A stretch of DNA of 40,484 nt from a virus. Made by a program: the position numbers and the translations under genes. Of the stretch, positions 6,526 through 12,273 are shown piece after piece (within the stretch, counting starts at the first letter, position 1; each line of letters starts with the position of its first letter). The notes below the pieces were generated by a model. It did no database searches. It was not told the origin of the DNA and saw only the letters and a program-made list of their open reading frames with translations. Where the stretch lies: the IMG/VR virus record IMGVR_UViG_3300043444_000151, positions 1 through 40,484 of that record. One strand, given 5' to 3'.

Positions 6526-6819
6526 TTACTCTCCATTACCAATATCTCTAAATGATATAGGTGGGTGCTGTCTCTCATATGGCTGGATCTCAATATGCAA
6601 ATCAGGATAATCTTTAATAATCCTATTACGAGCATTGCCAATATCGTGCCCAGCTTTTTCATGCCTCTCTAAATGCTGGAGTGCTTCATATGGACTTGCC
6701 ATCCTAGGGAATGGATCATCGCTATTCCAGTCAACAAACAGACATCCGCAGCACTCAATAAATCCACCTACATGCTCAAACATATAGATGTCTGATGTGC
6801 TAAACCTTTCAAAGCTCAT
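6526..6819 (-). CDS. Conserved phage protein with GGFIECCGC motif, 97 aa
   Basis: The stretch YMFEHVGGFIECCGCLFVD, then SPYEALQHLERHEKAGHDIG, is a signature I recognise from small actinophage proteins. The paired cysteines and later histidines suggest a metal-binding fold. It overlaps the upstream gene by one base. Function not established. Confidence 0.7.
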   Translation of the reverse strand: MSFERFSTSDIYMFEHVGGFIECCGCLFVDWNSDDPFPRMASPYEALQHLERHEKAGHDIGNARNRIIKDYPDLHIEIQPYERQHPPISFRDIGNGE

Positions 6820-7187
6820 TACGCCTCATTCAATATATCTATCATACGCTGATACTCTTCTACGCTACCCATAAAGTAAAACTCATCATCTGGACTAATG
6901 CTCTTTGCTTCCTCTAGATTACGAGATACCCACTTCTTTGCCTTGTGGATTTGAAACCTAATAGCATTAAGAAGCTCTTCTTCTGCTTCTTCCAGGGTAA
7001 CGCACTTGCTGCCCTCAAAGTCATCGCCAATGTAACCGTGGTGCCATGCTATATAGTATGGCTTCTCTCCATAAGAGTAATACTTTTGGATATACCAGTG
7101 ACAGTCACGATCTTTGTGATGGTCTACCCCCACAAAACGCATCCAGATGCTAGATAGTCTAACTATCTCTTGCTGTATCTCATTCAT
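6819..7187 (-). CDS. Hypothetical protein, 122 aa
   Basis: The frame opens at a TTG (7199), but ATG 7187 follows GGAAGAG and overlaps the upstream stop, so it is preferred. The protein has an aromatic N-terminal half (HWYIQKYYSYGEKPYYIAWHHG) and a helical C-terminal half. It belongs to the overlapping leftward gene string. Function unknown. Confidence 0.65.
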   Translation of the reverse strand: MNEIQQEIVRLSSIWMRFVGVDHHKDRDCHWYIQKYYSYGEKPYYIAWHHGYIGDDFEGSKCVTLEEAEEELLNAIRFQIHKAKKWVSRNLEEAKSISPDDEFYFMGSVEEYQRMIDILNEA

Positions 7188-7615
7188 TGCTCTTCCCAAT
7201 TATTCTTATCAAAAATGTTTACAAACTCTGCCTTTGGTGGTCCTGGGCGGTACTTTACATAAATCTCAAATCCAGTACCATAGTATCCATTGCCGTCGTC
7301 ACCTTTAATATCAGCTACTGATGTTGAGATACCCCCAGAGTATACAAATAGTTGATAGGTATAACCAGACTCCCATTCGCTATCAGAATATGGAACAGCC
7401 TTAATCTCAACATCTGTAATAACGTTGTCAAACTTATTAAGATTGTCCAAGTAGTAGTCACCAGCACCACAGCTACATCCACCATCATTAGGGATTACCT
7501 GCAAAACAGTGCCATCGTCCAAGGTAAGGTCAGAACCCTCAGCCTTTACAACTTTCCTACCAATAAAAAGACTCTTGATCTTGTCTTCCTGGTAGTGTCC
7601 AATCATCTCAGTCAT
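7184..7615 (-). CDS. DUF7448-like conserved actinophage protein, 143 aa
   Basis: IGRKVVKAEGSDLTLDDGTVL followed by NDGGCSCGAGDYYLDNL is the pattern I associate with DUF7448, common in actinobacteriophages. The CSCGAG motif may bind metal. Its start overlaps the stop of the tiny gene upstream (ATGA). Biochemical role unknown. Confidence 0.75.
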   Translation of the reverse strand: MTEMIGHYQEDKIKSLFIGRKVVKAEGSDLTLDDGTVLQVIPNDGGCSCGAGDYYLDNLNKFDNVITDVEIKAVPYSDSEWESGYTYQLFVYSGGISTSVADIKGDDGNGYYGTGFEIYVKYRPGPPKAEFVNIFDKNNWEEQ

Positions 7616-7704
7616 TTTTGCCTTTTGCTAAGTATATAAATATTTACTGCAAGCAATACTATCATGGCACTCTGCATGATGTCAAGGATATTTTGTAGGC
7701 TCAT
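7612..7704 (-). CDS. Tiny membrane protein, 30 aa
   Basis: ATG 7704 follows CGGAGATCGGAA, and the TGA overlaps the next ATG. The peptide is a single hydrophobic helix (SAMIVLLAVNIYIL) with a basic SKRQK tail, consistent with an inner-membrane micropeptide. It overlaps both neighbours by four bases, supporting coupled translation. Confidence 0.55.
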   Translation of the reverse strand: MSLQNILDIMQSAMIVLLAVNIYILSKRQK

Positions 7705-7850
7705 TTCCGATCTCCGTCTAGCTCATCTAGCAGGTGTAGATGAATACCAGTTCCAGCCCTACCGATAGGAACTTCTTCATACATTACTTCATACCCTGCA
7801 TTTACCAGCATTCTGATAGCATCAGCTACTGCCTTGTCTTTATCACTCAC
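7701..7850 (-). CDS. Small hypothetical protein, 49 aa (GTG start)
   Basis: AAGGAG lies seven bases before GTG 7850, which overlaps the upstream stop (GTGA). The product has a helix then a strand-rich end (GTGIHLHLLDELDGD). Compact overlaps on both sides support it as a gene. Function unknown. Confidence 0.6.
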   Translation of the reverse strand: MSDKDKAVADAIRMLVNAGYEVMYEEVPIGRAGTGIHLHLLDELDGDRK

Positions 7851-8104
7851 TTCTGCTCTCCTTTTATTAACTCGTATGTTTGCTCAAAGATATCAGGCTT
7901 ACAAGGATAAAACTCACCCTGAATACCTTTAATTATAAAGTCGCCTACATCAGCAAGCATCTTTCCTTCTAGCGTGGAAATCACAAACTGATTGTACTCA
8001 TTGCGGTCTGCGTAGCCTACGAATAGGCCAACATCTGCACCATTATTTCCTGTATATTGTATAGCCTCAACAACTATTGGCTTCTTGCGGTAAAACTCAG
8101 TCAT
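7847..8104 (-). CDS. Conserved phage protein with GEFYPCKPDIFE motif, 85 aa
   Basis: YRKKPIVVEAIQYTG at the start and GDFIIKGIQGEFYPCKPDIF at the end form a well-known phage family pattern. The fold appears all-beta and the role is unknown. It overlaps the upstream acidic gene by four bases. Confidence 0.8.
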   Translation of the reverse strand: MTEFYRKKPIVVEAIQYTGNNGADVGLFVGYADRNEYNQFVISTLEGKMLADVGDFIIKGIQGEFYPCKPDIFEQTYELIKGEQK

Positions 8105-8328
8105 TCCTGCTCTTCCTCTTCCTCATCATCCCAGACATCATCTTCATACCAGTCTTCTTTGCAAAGACCAGTTAGCACAAAGCCACGGTCATCAAAATCA
8201 TATACATGGTTGTAGTGTGTACCCATGAATTCGCTATCCCAAGACGAATGAATTAGTTTAGCATCCTGGGGTAGTTGCTTAAGTCTCTCAATAGCTTCTG
8301 CTACTGTCATAGGTGTCTTGTAATTCAT
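8101..8328 (-). CDS. Small protein with acidic C-terminus, 75 aa
   Basis: The N-terminal half (TVAEAIERLKQLPQDAKLIHSS) resembles small phage proteins with a helix-strand core. The last 15 residues are almost all Asp/Glu. It starts in a TAATG overlap with the gene at 8474. An acidic tail can mimic DNA or bind basic partners, but nothing here proves that. Confidence 0.65.
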   Translation of the reverse strand: MNYKTPMTVAEAIERLKQLPQDAKLIHSSWDSEFMGTHYNHVYDFDDRGFVLTGLCKEDWYEDDVWDDEEEEEQE

Positions 8329-8474
8329 TACTTCTTATACCCCTTCCAAAATACAAATACATGTCTACCAAAATAAATATCTATGCCCTTATACTTTGGA
8401 TGCAGGTCAATGCAGAATCCATAGAATTTGCTAGACTCAAATCTGTTTGGTCCATAGTGTCTATACTTAATCAT
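8328..8474 (-). CDS. Small hypothetical protein, 48 aa
   Basis: ATG 8474 lies within the end of the upstream gene, and the TAA overlaps the next ATG by one base. The end of the protein (GIDIYFGRHVFVFW) resembles that of its upstream neighbour (FEIFNLYFGVEVWH), so the two may be diverged paralogues. Beta-rich; function unknown. Confidence 0.55.
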   Translation of the reverse strand: MIKYRHYGPNRFESSKFYGFCIDLHPKYKGIDIYFGRHVFVFWKGYKK

Positions 8475-8664
8475 TGCTGTGCCAAACCTCTACTCCAAAA
8501 TATAAGTTAAAAATTTCAAAAGTAATAGACCTATCATAAAAGTTAACATTAAACCCAATGCCCCAGTGATCAGACATTCCAGCATAAATATTAATCTTAT
8601 TGCGGATTATTACATGACCACCTATGCCCAACCAAGCTTTTTCAAACTTAATCCAGTTTGCCAT
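8467..8664 (-). CDS. Small beta-rich hypothetical protein, 65 aa
   Basis: Overlaps its neighbours on both sides (17 and 8 bases). The sequence alternates hydrophobic and polar residues (GGHVIIRNKINIYAGMSDHWGIGFNVNFYD), consistent with beta-strands. No known motif. Confidence 0.6.
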   Translation of the reverse strand: MANWIKFEKAWLGIGGHVIIRNKINIYAGMSDHWGIGFNVNFYDRSITFEIFNLYFGVEVWHSND

Positions 8665-8887
8665 ACAATGCCTCCATTGCTTTCATTACACAAACCTCAG
8701 CACCATCTCCGTAGCGATGCTTAAATGGAATACCATCAACACTCCAGTCTGACATTGATCTAGGAAGCTCTCCTTCAACAACAAGATAGTCATTGATGTC
8801 TTCTGGGTCTTCTCCACCAGATACCCTGCCAATATGCAGCTGATTGATGAAATAGTTATTAGCTCTGATGTCTACATGTAGTGGCAT
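8648..8887 (-). CDS. Conserved hypothetical protein, 79 aa
   Basis: AAGGAG is five bases before ATG 8887, with a TATAAA-like box just upstream, so this is the first gene of the 8887-6526 string. The strand-rich N-terminus (LHVDIRANNYFINQLHIGRV) and GIPFKHRYGDGAEVCVMKAMEALYG end resemble a phage family of unknown role. Confidence 0.65.
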   Translation of the reverse strand: MPLHVDIRANNYFINQLHIGRVSGGEDPEDINDYLVVEGELPRSMSDWSVDGIPFKHRYGDGAEVCVMKAMEALYGKLD

Positions 8888-8945
8888 GCTGTCTCCTTAC
8901 TTTTATAATTAAGGCTAACACTTTTAGGTTTGGAAGTCAAGTCTA

Positions 8946-8954
8946 TGTTATAAT
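8946..8954 (+). promoter_or_regulatory. Extended -10 promoter TGTTATAAT
   Basis: TGTTATAAT at 8946-8954 is an extended -10 element (TGn before TATAAT), ending six bases before the ATG at 8961; no good -35 is visible. The message should be leaderless. The same nine bases recur before the gene at 10457. Confidence 0.65.
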
Positions 8955-8960
8955 AATGTT

Positions 8961-9080
8961 ATGGCAGCTAAAAAGGGCAAGGGTTCTGGAGTTAGAAACT
9001 CAGACCGTCAAAACGGAAAAGCAAACAAGAAGCGTCCAAAGGTGTTTGATGCATCTAAGCGTCGTCTCGTGAACGCTTAG
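8961..9080 (+). CDS. Very basic peptide, 39 aa
   Basis: The peptide is rich in Lys, Arg and Asn (MAAKKGKGSG, then KANKKRPKVFDASKRRLV), suggesting nucleic-acid binding. It is read from a predicted leaderless transcript and its end overlaps the opposing gene at 9055 by 26 bases. Function unknown. Confidence 0.55.
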   Translation: MAAKKGKGSGVRNSDRQNGKANKKRPKVFDASKRRLVNA

Positions 9081-9207
9081 TTTTCTTTTCTACGTGACAT
9101 TCGCAGGTACACTTAGTATCTGGAAAGCTTGGTAATTCTTTTATACATTCTTTGTGATGTCCCGTCATACACCAGCCGAACTTTGAACATCCAGTAATTT
9201 TTGCCAT
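9055..9207 (-). CDS. Cys/His-rich small zinc-binding-like protein, 50 aa
   Basis: Six Cys and several His in 50 residues (GCSKFGWCMTGHHKEC, then KCTCECHVEKK) strongly suggest metal binding; similar small proteins occur in actinophages. ATG 9207 is six bases after a minus-strand TATAAT. It is convergent with, and overlaps, the basic peptide gene. The basic tail could contact nucleic acid. Confidence 0.6.
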   Translation of the reverse strand: MAKITGCSKFGWCMTGHHKECIKELPSFPDTKCTCECHVEKKTKRSRDDA

Positions 9208-9213
9208 TGTTTA

Positions 9214-9241
9214 ATTATATACTTGACAAACTAAAAGTCAA
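9214..9241 (-). promoter_or_regulatory. Promoter TTGACT-16-TATAAT (leftward, leaderless)
   Basis: On the minus strand TTGACT (9241-9236) and TATAAT (9219-9214) precede ATG 9207 by six bases. It is interleaved with the rightward promoter at 9223-9251: each -35 lies inside the other's spacer. Confidence 0.7.
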
Positions 9242-9251
9242 CCCCCATAAT
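9223..9251 (+). promoter_or_regulatory. Promoter TTGACA-17-CATAAT (rightward, leaderless)
   Basis: TTGACA 9223-9228 and CATAAT 9246-9251 with 17 bases between; ATG 9259 is seven bases downstream, so a leaderless mRNA is expected. Overlaps the divergent promoter, so polymerase probably cannot occupy both. Confidence 0.75.
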
Positions 9252-9258
9252 ATCTTTC

Positions 9259-9438
9259 ATGGATAGAACAACTAAACGTAAACTTAATGCAGAAACGGCA
9301 TCGATTGTTAGCAAGGCCAAGAAGGATATGGAAAAGTGGATGTCTTCACTAGATTATATTCCATCTACAAAAGAGATTAAGTCTTGGCAGGCTGGCTATA
9401 TTGCAGGAATCAACAGAGGATCAAATGTTCCAAAGTGA
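9259..9438 (+). CDS. Small helical protein, 59 aa
   Basis: Basic, helical protein (TTKRKLNAETASIVSKAKKDMEKWM, then QAGYIAGINRGS). It overlaps the next gene by 14 bases, so it is co-transcribed with a nuclease-like gene and may assist it. No domain recognised. Confidence 0.6.
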   Translation: MDRTTKRKLNAETASIVSKAKKDMEKWMSSLDYIPSTKEIKSWQAGYIAGINRGSNVPK

Positions 9439-9823
9439 GAGCAAGAAGTCTGGGGACAAGTTTGAAGACTTGGTTCAGACAGACCTTAAGCGTATGGGTC
9501 ATAAGCGGATTCGAAAGCATGTCATTTTAACTGACATTGGTGTTGAAGCTGACTTTGCCCATAGAGATTACGATGGTACTCAGGTGTACGTCGAAGCCAA
9601 GGGTGGTGAGCAGGGTGCAAAAAAGAGACCAGGTGCCAAGAGAACAGATAGCGTAAAGAAGGCTATTGCAAACGGTGCACTAATTAAGAGTGCTTTCCCA
9701 GACGTACGCTTTGTGGTCTATTTTTCTGACCTACCCAAAAAGAATTCAAGCTCTGATAAAATGATTAAGGAAGCCATTAAGGCTAACTATATAGACACTG
9801 TTCGCTATTTGATAGAGGTATAA
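9425..9823 (+). CDS. PD-(D/E)XK nuclease-like protein, 132 aa
   Basis: GDKFEDLVQTDLKRMG, then EADFAHRDYDG, then VYVEAKGG gives the Glu ... Asp ... Glu-x-Lys arrangement of the PD-(D/E)XK superfamily (Holliday-junction resolvase or restriction-endonuclease-like fold). An upstream TTG at 9401 is also in frame, but ATG 9425 has GAGG five bases before it. Probable DNA-processing role; the exact substrate cannot be told. Confidence 0.7.
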   Translation: MFQSESKKSGDKFEDLVQTDLKRMGHKRIRKHVILTDIGVEADFAHRDYDGTQVYVEAKGGEQGAKKRPGAKRTDSVKKAIANGALIKSAFPDVRFVVYFSDLPKKNSSSDKMIKEAIKANYIDTVRYLIEV

Positions 9824-9824
9824 T

Positions 9825-10043
9825 ATGAACGACAAAATAAGCACAACTCCAGCTCAGGCAAAGATCCACACAGCTTGGAAGAATAGAATTAAGAACAATA
9901 AGCCAGTTGAGGGTGACTACAACTTTGTCATTTGGAAAAAGGGTGGCGAGGTTATTTACCAGCCACCTGCCGATGGTGCCAAGCCTTCAGTGTTTATGAA
10001 TGGTGAGTGGATAGCTTTGAATATTCCAGGAATGGAAGATTAA
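9825..10043 (+). CDS. Small hypothetical protein, 72 aa
   Basis: Starts one base after the nuclease-like gene's stop and overlaps the convergent zinc-ribbon gene by four bases. N-terminal basic helix (QAKIHTAWKNRIKNNK), then a small beta domain (YNFVIWKKGGEVIYQPPADG). Function unknown. Confidence 0.6.
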   Translation: MNDKISTTPAQAKIHTAWKNRIKNNKPVEGDYNFVIWKKGGEVIYQPPADGAKPSVFMNGEWIALNIPGMED

Positions 10044-10228
10044 GCTTCGTACTCTACTTCGATGAATGGGTATGTCTCTTGACACTTGTGGCAGTAGTGA
10101 GTATACTCTTTAATTGTGGTGCCGCCAAGAACAACCTGATCTAGCTTCGATAGATTAATAAGGTCTGGCGTTGGGTAGCCATAAATAATTGGTGCCATTT
10201 CTTGTTCATTGCAAAGAGGACATATCAT
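10040..10228 (-). CDS. Zinc-ribbon protein, 62 aa
   Basis: CPLC at the N-terminus and CHKC near residue 46 form a two-CxxC zinc ribbon around a GYPTPD...LGG core, like small bacterial and phage zinc-ribbon proteins. Its start shares one base with the stop of a second zinc-ribbon gene (TAATG). The two are likely paralogues. Confidence 0.7.
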   Translation of the reverse strand: MICPLCNEQEMAPIIYGYPTPDLINLSKLDQVVLGGTTIKEYTHYCHKCQETYPFIEVEYEA

Positions 10229-10413
10229 TACTCTATGATACCATATCTTATCTTTGTTTTGCAGTTTTTGCAGTAAAAGTTTTCTAGTCCGTATTTGTCT
10301 GCAATGTAGATAAAACCAAGGATAACTTTTTCAATTATTGCATGGTCTACATAGTCGTAGTATATTGGTATGGTCTTTTCCCCACATGAATCGCAGTCTG
10401 GACTTGGATACAT
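10228..10413 (-). CDS. Zinc-ribbon protein, 61 aa
   Basis: CDSC and CKNC knuckles about 40 residues apart enclose an ILGFIYIADKYG segment. ATG 10413 lies five bases after a minus-strand TATAAT (10424-10419), so a leaderless message is likely. Divergently arranged to the 10457 leader. Confidence 0.65.
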   Translation of the reverse strand: MYPSPDCDSCGEKTIPIYYDYVDHAIIEKVILGFIYIADKYGLENFYCKNCKTKIRYGIIE

Positions 10414-10418
10414 ACTTT

Positions 10419-10424
10419 ATTATA
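10419..10424 (-). promoter_or_regulatory. -10 box TATAAT, five bases before ATG 10413
   Basis: Minus-strand TATAAT at 10424-10419 followed by AAAGT and the start codon. No convincing -35 is visible. It is part of the leaderless pattern seen throughout 5.5-15.5 kb. Confidence 0.55.
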
Positions 10425-10445
10425 ACCTTTTATTTTGTTAAATAA

Positions 10446-10454
10446 TGTTATAAT
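10446..10454 (+). promoter_or_regulatory. Extended -10 promoter TGTTATAAT
   Basis: Same nine bases as at 8946-8954. Transcription would begin near 10461, producing an 80-base leader before the exonuclease gene. No clear -35. Confidence 0.6.
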
Positions 10455-10456
10455 AT

Positions 10457-10540
10457 ATGGATAGGGTAGAGGCAAGGACAGTTATTGCTCAGGCAACAGG
10501 CTGTAACTCTCTGCCCTTTTTTATTAGAAAGTTTAGTTAA
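10457..10540 (+). CDS. Possible 27-aa leader peptide
   Basis: An ATG two bases after the -10 box opens a 27-codon frame (MDRVEARTVIAQATG...) that spans the hairpin at 10464-10516 and ends in TAATG with the exonuclease gene. It may be a leader peptide controlling readthrough, or merely an open frame in an untranslated leader; the predicted start site at about 10461 argues for caution. Confidence 0.3.
   Translation: MDRVEARTVIAQATGCNSLPFFIRKFS
10464..10522 (+). terminator. Terminator/attenuator-like hairpin in the exonuclease leader
   Basis: GGGTAGAG (10464-10471) pairs with CTCTGCCC (10509-10516, one G-U pair) and is followed at once by six T. Inner pairs ACAG/CTGT and TTGC/GCAA could compete. 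It lies between a promoter and the gene at 10540, the geometry of transcription attenuation. Confidence 0.6.
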
Positions 10541-11106
10541 TGATAACGTACATCGGCCTTGACGGAGAAATGTCAAGCTCAGATATCCACGCTGGTGCCA
10601 AGCTCATTCAGATTGGTTTGGCTAAGTTTGTTGGTGACGAAGTTGAATCCGTAGGTATCCTTCTTAACCCTGGTAAGGAAATGCACTGGACTGCAGAAGC
10701 TCAGTCTGTACACCAATTTACAAGAGAAGACCTATGGTCTAAGGGACTGATGCCTGACTCGGTAGACAGTGACCTTGCTAACTGGGCTAACCCAGGACGT
10801 ATGAGAAGAGACACTGTTGCTGTTGGGTTTAACGTTGGTGCTTTTGATATGCCATTCGTAGAACAGTCCCTGCCATTCCTAAGATCTAAGCTATCTCGAA
10901 GGACCGTAGACCTCAACTCAATTATCTTTGCTATGGCAGATACAGATAAGCAAGTTCAGAAAATTAAGGCTGCTGCAAAAGACTATGCACGTCAGAAGAT
11001 GGAAGGCATGTTTAGTGGCTTTAAGAACCGTGAACACGATGCAGAGTACGACGCTGTAATGGCACTGTATTGCTTTGAATATCTAAGATCTGTTATCAAA
11101 AAGTAA
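10540..11106 (+). CDS. DnaQ-like DEDDh 3'-5' exonuclease, 188 aa
   Basis: LDGEMS (D8, E10), FNVGAFD (D103) and HDAEYD (H166, D171) give the four acidic residues and His of the DEDDh exonuclease family. Length equals a bare exonuclease domain without a polymerase. Such proteins proofread or trim single-stranded ends in phage replication. Preceded by an attenuator-like leader and followed by nrdH. Confidence 0.85.
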   Translation: MITYIGLDGEMSSSDIHAGAKLIQIGLAKFVGDEVESVGILLNPGKEMHWTAEAQSVHQFTREDLWSKGLMPDSVDSDLANWANPGRMRRDTVAVGFNVGAFDMPFVEQSLPFLRSKLSRRTVDLNSIIFAMADTDKQVQKIKAAAKDYARQKMEGMFSGFKNREHDAEYDAVMALYCFEYLRSVIKK

Positions 11107-11114
11107 TACTTTCC

Positions 11115-11144
11115 TTGACTTTTAGTCAAACACTTCCGTATAAT
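11115..11144 (+). promoter_or_regulatory. Promoter TTGACT-18-TATAAT
   Basis: TTGACT 11115-11120 and TATAAT 11139-11144 lie upstream of nrdH. The transcript would have a normal leader of about 24 bases with AAGGAG at 11161, so this gene is not leaderless. Confidence 0.75.
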
Positions 11145-11174
11145 TAATACATTAACCCATAAGGAGAACAACTA

Positions 11175-11396
11175 ATGACAACCGTCTATACTAAACCATC
11201 TTGTGTCCAATGCGACATGACAAAGAAAATGCTAGATAAGAATGGTGTTGAGTATAACACGGTAGATATTACTCAAGACCCAGCTGCTTACGAAATGATT
11301 GTTGGCATGGGATTTATGGCTGCCCCAGTTGTTATCACAGACAATGATGCCTGGGCTGGATTCAATCCAGAAAAGATTAACGCTATCGCTGCTTGA
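11175..11396 (+). CDS. nrdH: NrdH-type glutaredoxin-like protein, 73 aa
   Basis: VYTKPSCVQCDMTKKML carries the CVQC active site (C10, C13) typical of NrdH, and MAAPVVITDNDAW is the conserved cis-Pro region. NrdH supplies electrons to class Ib ribonucleotide reductase, whose subunits are encoded at 29.9-33.3 kb on the other strand. AAGGAG precedes the start. A perfect promoter for the next gene overlaps its stop codon. Confidence 0.9.
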   Translation: MTTVYTKPSCVQCDMTKKMLDKNGVEYNTVDITQDPAAYEMIVGMGFMAAPVVITDNDAWAGFNPEKINAIAA

Positions 11397-11421
11397 CATA
11401 GCAGCCTGAAAGACGTATAAT
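11393..11421 (+). promoter_or_regulatory. Perfect consensus promoter TTGACA-17-TATAAT
   Basis: TTGACA 11393-11398 contains the nrdH stop codon; TATAAT is at 11416-11421. The next ATG (11426) is only four bases beyond the -10, so translation is probably leaderless or starts at the transcript end. Confidence 0.85.
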
Positions 11422-11425
11422 TTAT

Positions 11426-11611
11426 ATGAGCATACCAGATATCGATTACATATTAGGACTAGACATGGGACAGTTTGAGTATCAAGTACCGCTGTCTCCA
11501 GTTAAGCCTGAAGACATTGAGCGTGTTGCTAAAGAATACCTTGCAAAAAAACAACAAGAACTAGAAGGAAATGATGAGAGACATATTTCTGACAGCCCAA
11601 GGACAGATTGA
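11426..11611 (+). CDS. Small hypothetical protein, 61 aa
   Basis: Acidic N-terminus (SIPDIDYILGLDMGQFEYQ) then a charged helix (VKPEDIERVAKEYLAKKQQELEG). First gene of the groES-thyX operon and placed directly at a consensus promoter. It overlaps the next gene by 38 bases. Function unknown. Confidence 0.65.
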   Translation: MSIPDIDYILGLDMGQFEYQVPLSPVKPEDIERVAKEYLAKKQQELEGNDERHISDSPRTD

Positions 11612-11822
11612 AGATCACGTTGACGAGCATCAGCACGGAACAGTTGGTCTAGATTCCCTTTTTGAAGTAATGTTTGGCATTGAGCATATAATTGCTGAGT
11701 TTTTTTGGAATGCTGTGTTTTTGCTAATTGGGTTTGCCTTTTCTAAAGCTATAGCACTTAGAAAGATTCACAAATATATTGATGATAAGCATGGTGTCAA
11801 GCACCAGAAAGAAGACTATTAA
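11574..11822 (+). CDS. Single-pass membrane protein, 82 aa
   Basis: An N-terminal soluble part (FLTAQGQIEDHVDEHQHG) leads to a membrane helix (FFWNAVFLLIGFAFSKAIAL) and a basic tail. Adjacent ATGs at 11571 and 11574; the second gives better spacing from AGAAGG. The membrane segment resembles that of the gene at 12112, so groES is flanked by two related small membrane proteins. Confidence 0.65.
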   Translation: MRDIFLTAQGQIEDHVDEHQHGTVGLDSLFEVMFGIEHIIAEFFWNAVFLLIGFAFSKAIALRKIHKYIDDKHGVKHQKEDY

Positions 11823-12112
11823 TGATTAAGCCACTAGAAGACAAGGTAGTTGTCAAGCCTATTGTGGAAAAAGAAAAGACCAGTGCATCTGGTTTGATTA
11901 TCCAGAGTCACACTGAAGAGAAACCGTCTGAGGGAATTGTTGTTGCGGTTGGTCCAGGCATCGTCTTTGCTAATGGTACACGCCTAGACATTGACCTAAA
12001 GGTTGGGGACAAGGTCGCATACTCAAAGTTTAGTGGTACTGAGTTTGAGGGACACCTAATCCTGCCATACAAAGATATCTTTGCGGTCATTGAAGAGGCC
12101 GTTGATGGCTAA
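11822..12112 (+). CDS. groES: GroES co-chaperonin, 96 aa
   Basis: IKPLEDKVVVKPIVEKEKTSASGLIIQ and EGIVVAVGPGI, DLKVGDKVAYSKFSGTEF are the GroES family blocks in order, at full normal length and including the mobile loop that docks on GroEL. No GroEL gene is in the window, so it probably works with the host chaperonin to fold phage proteins. Its start and stop each share one base with the flanking genes. Confidence 0.9.
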   Translation: MIKPLEDKVVVKPIVEKEKTSASGLIIQSHTEEKPSEGIVVAVGPGIVFANGTRLDIDLKVGDKVAYSKFSGTEFEGHLILPYKDIFAVIEEAVDG

Positions 12113-12273
12113 TGGATTGGCCACTCATTCTGTCGATGCTGACAGACATAAACCATGTTATTGTTGACTTCTTTTGGAATACCATTTATGAGTTGACAGT
12201 TGCGGTTATTTCGTATAAAGTTATTGTAAAGAAACTAGAAAAGAGATTTAAGAAACATGACGATGATAATTAA
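12112..12273 (+). CDS. Small membrane protein, 53 aa
   Basis: Starts in a TAATG overlap with groES and overlaps thyX by 17 bases. One hydrophobic segment (FFWNTIYELTVAVISYKVIV) is followed by a strongly basic tail (KKLEKRFKKHDDDN). The FFWN start of the helix is shared with the membrane protein upstream of groES, suggesting a duplication. Confidence 0.6.
   Translation: MDWPLILSMLTDINHVIVDFFWNTIYELTVAVISYKVIVKKLEKRFKKHDDDN

Noticed and set aside
9818-9827. TATAAT immediately before ATG 9825 as a promoter
   Set aside because: The bases are the end and stop codon of the preceding gene and there is no -35; operon transcription is simpler.
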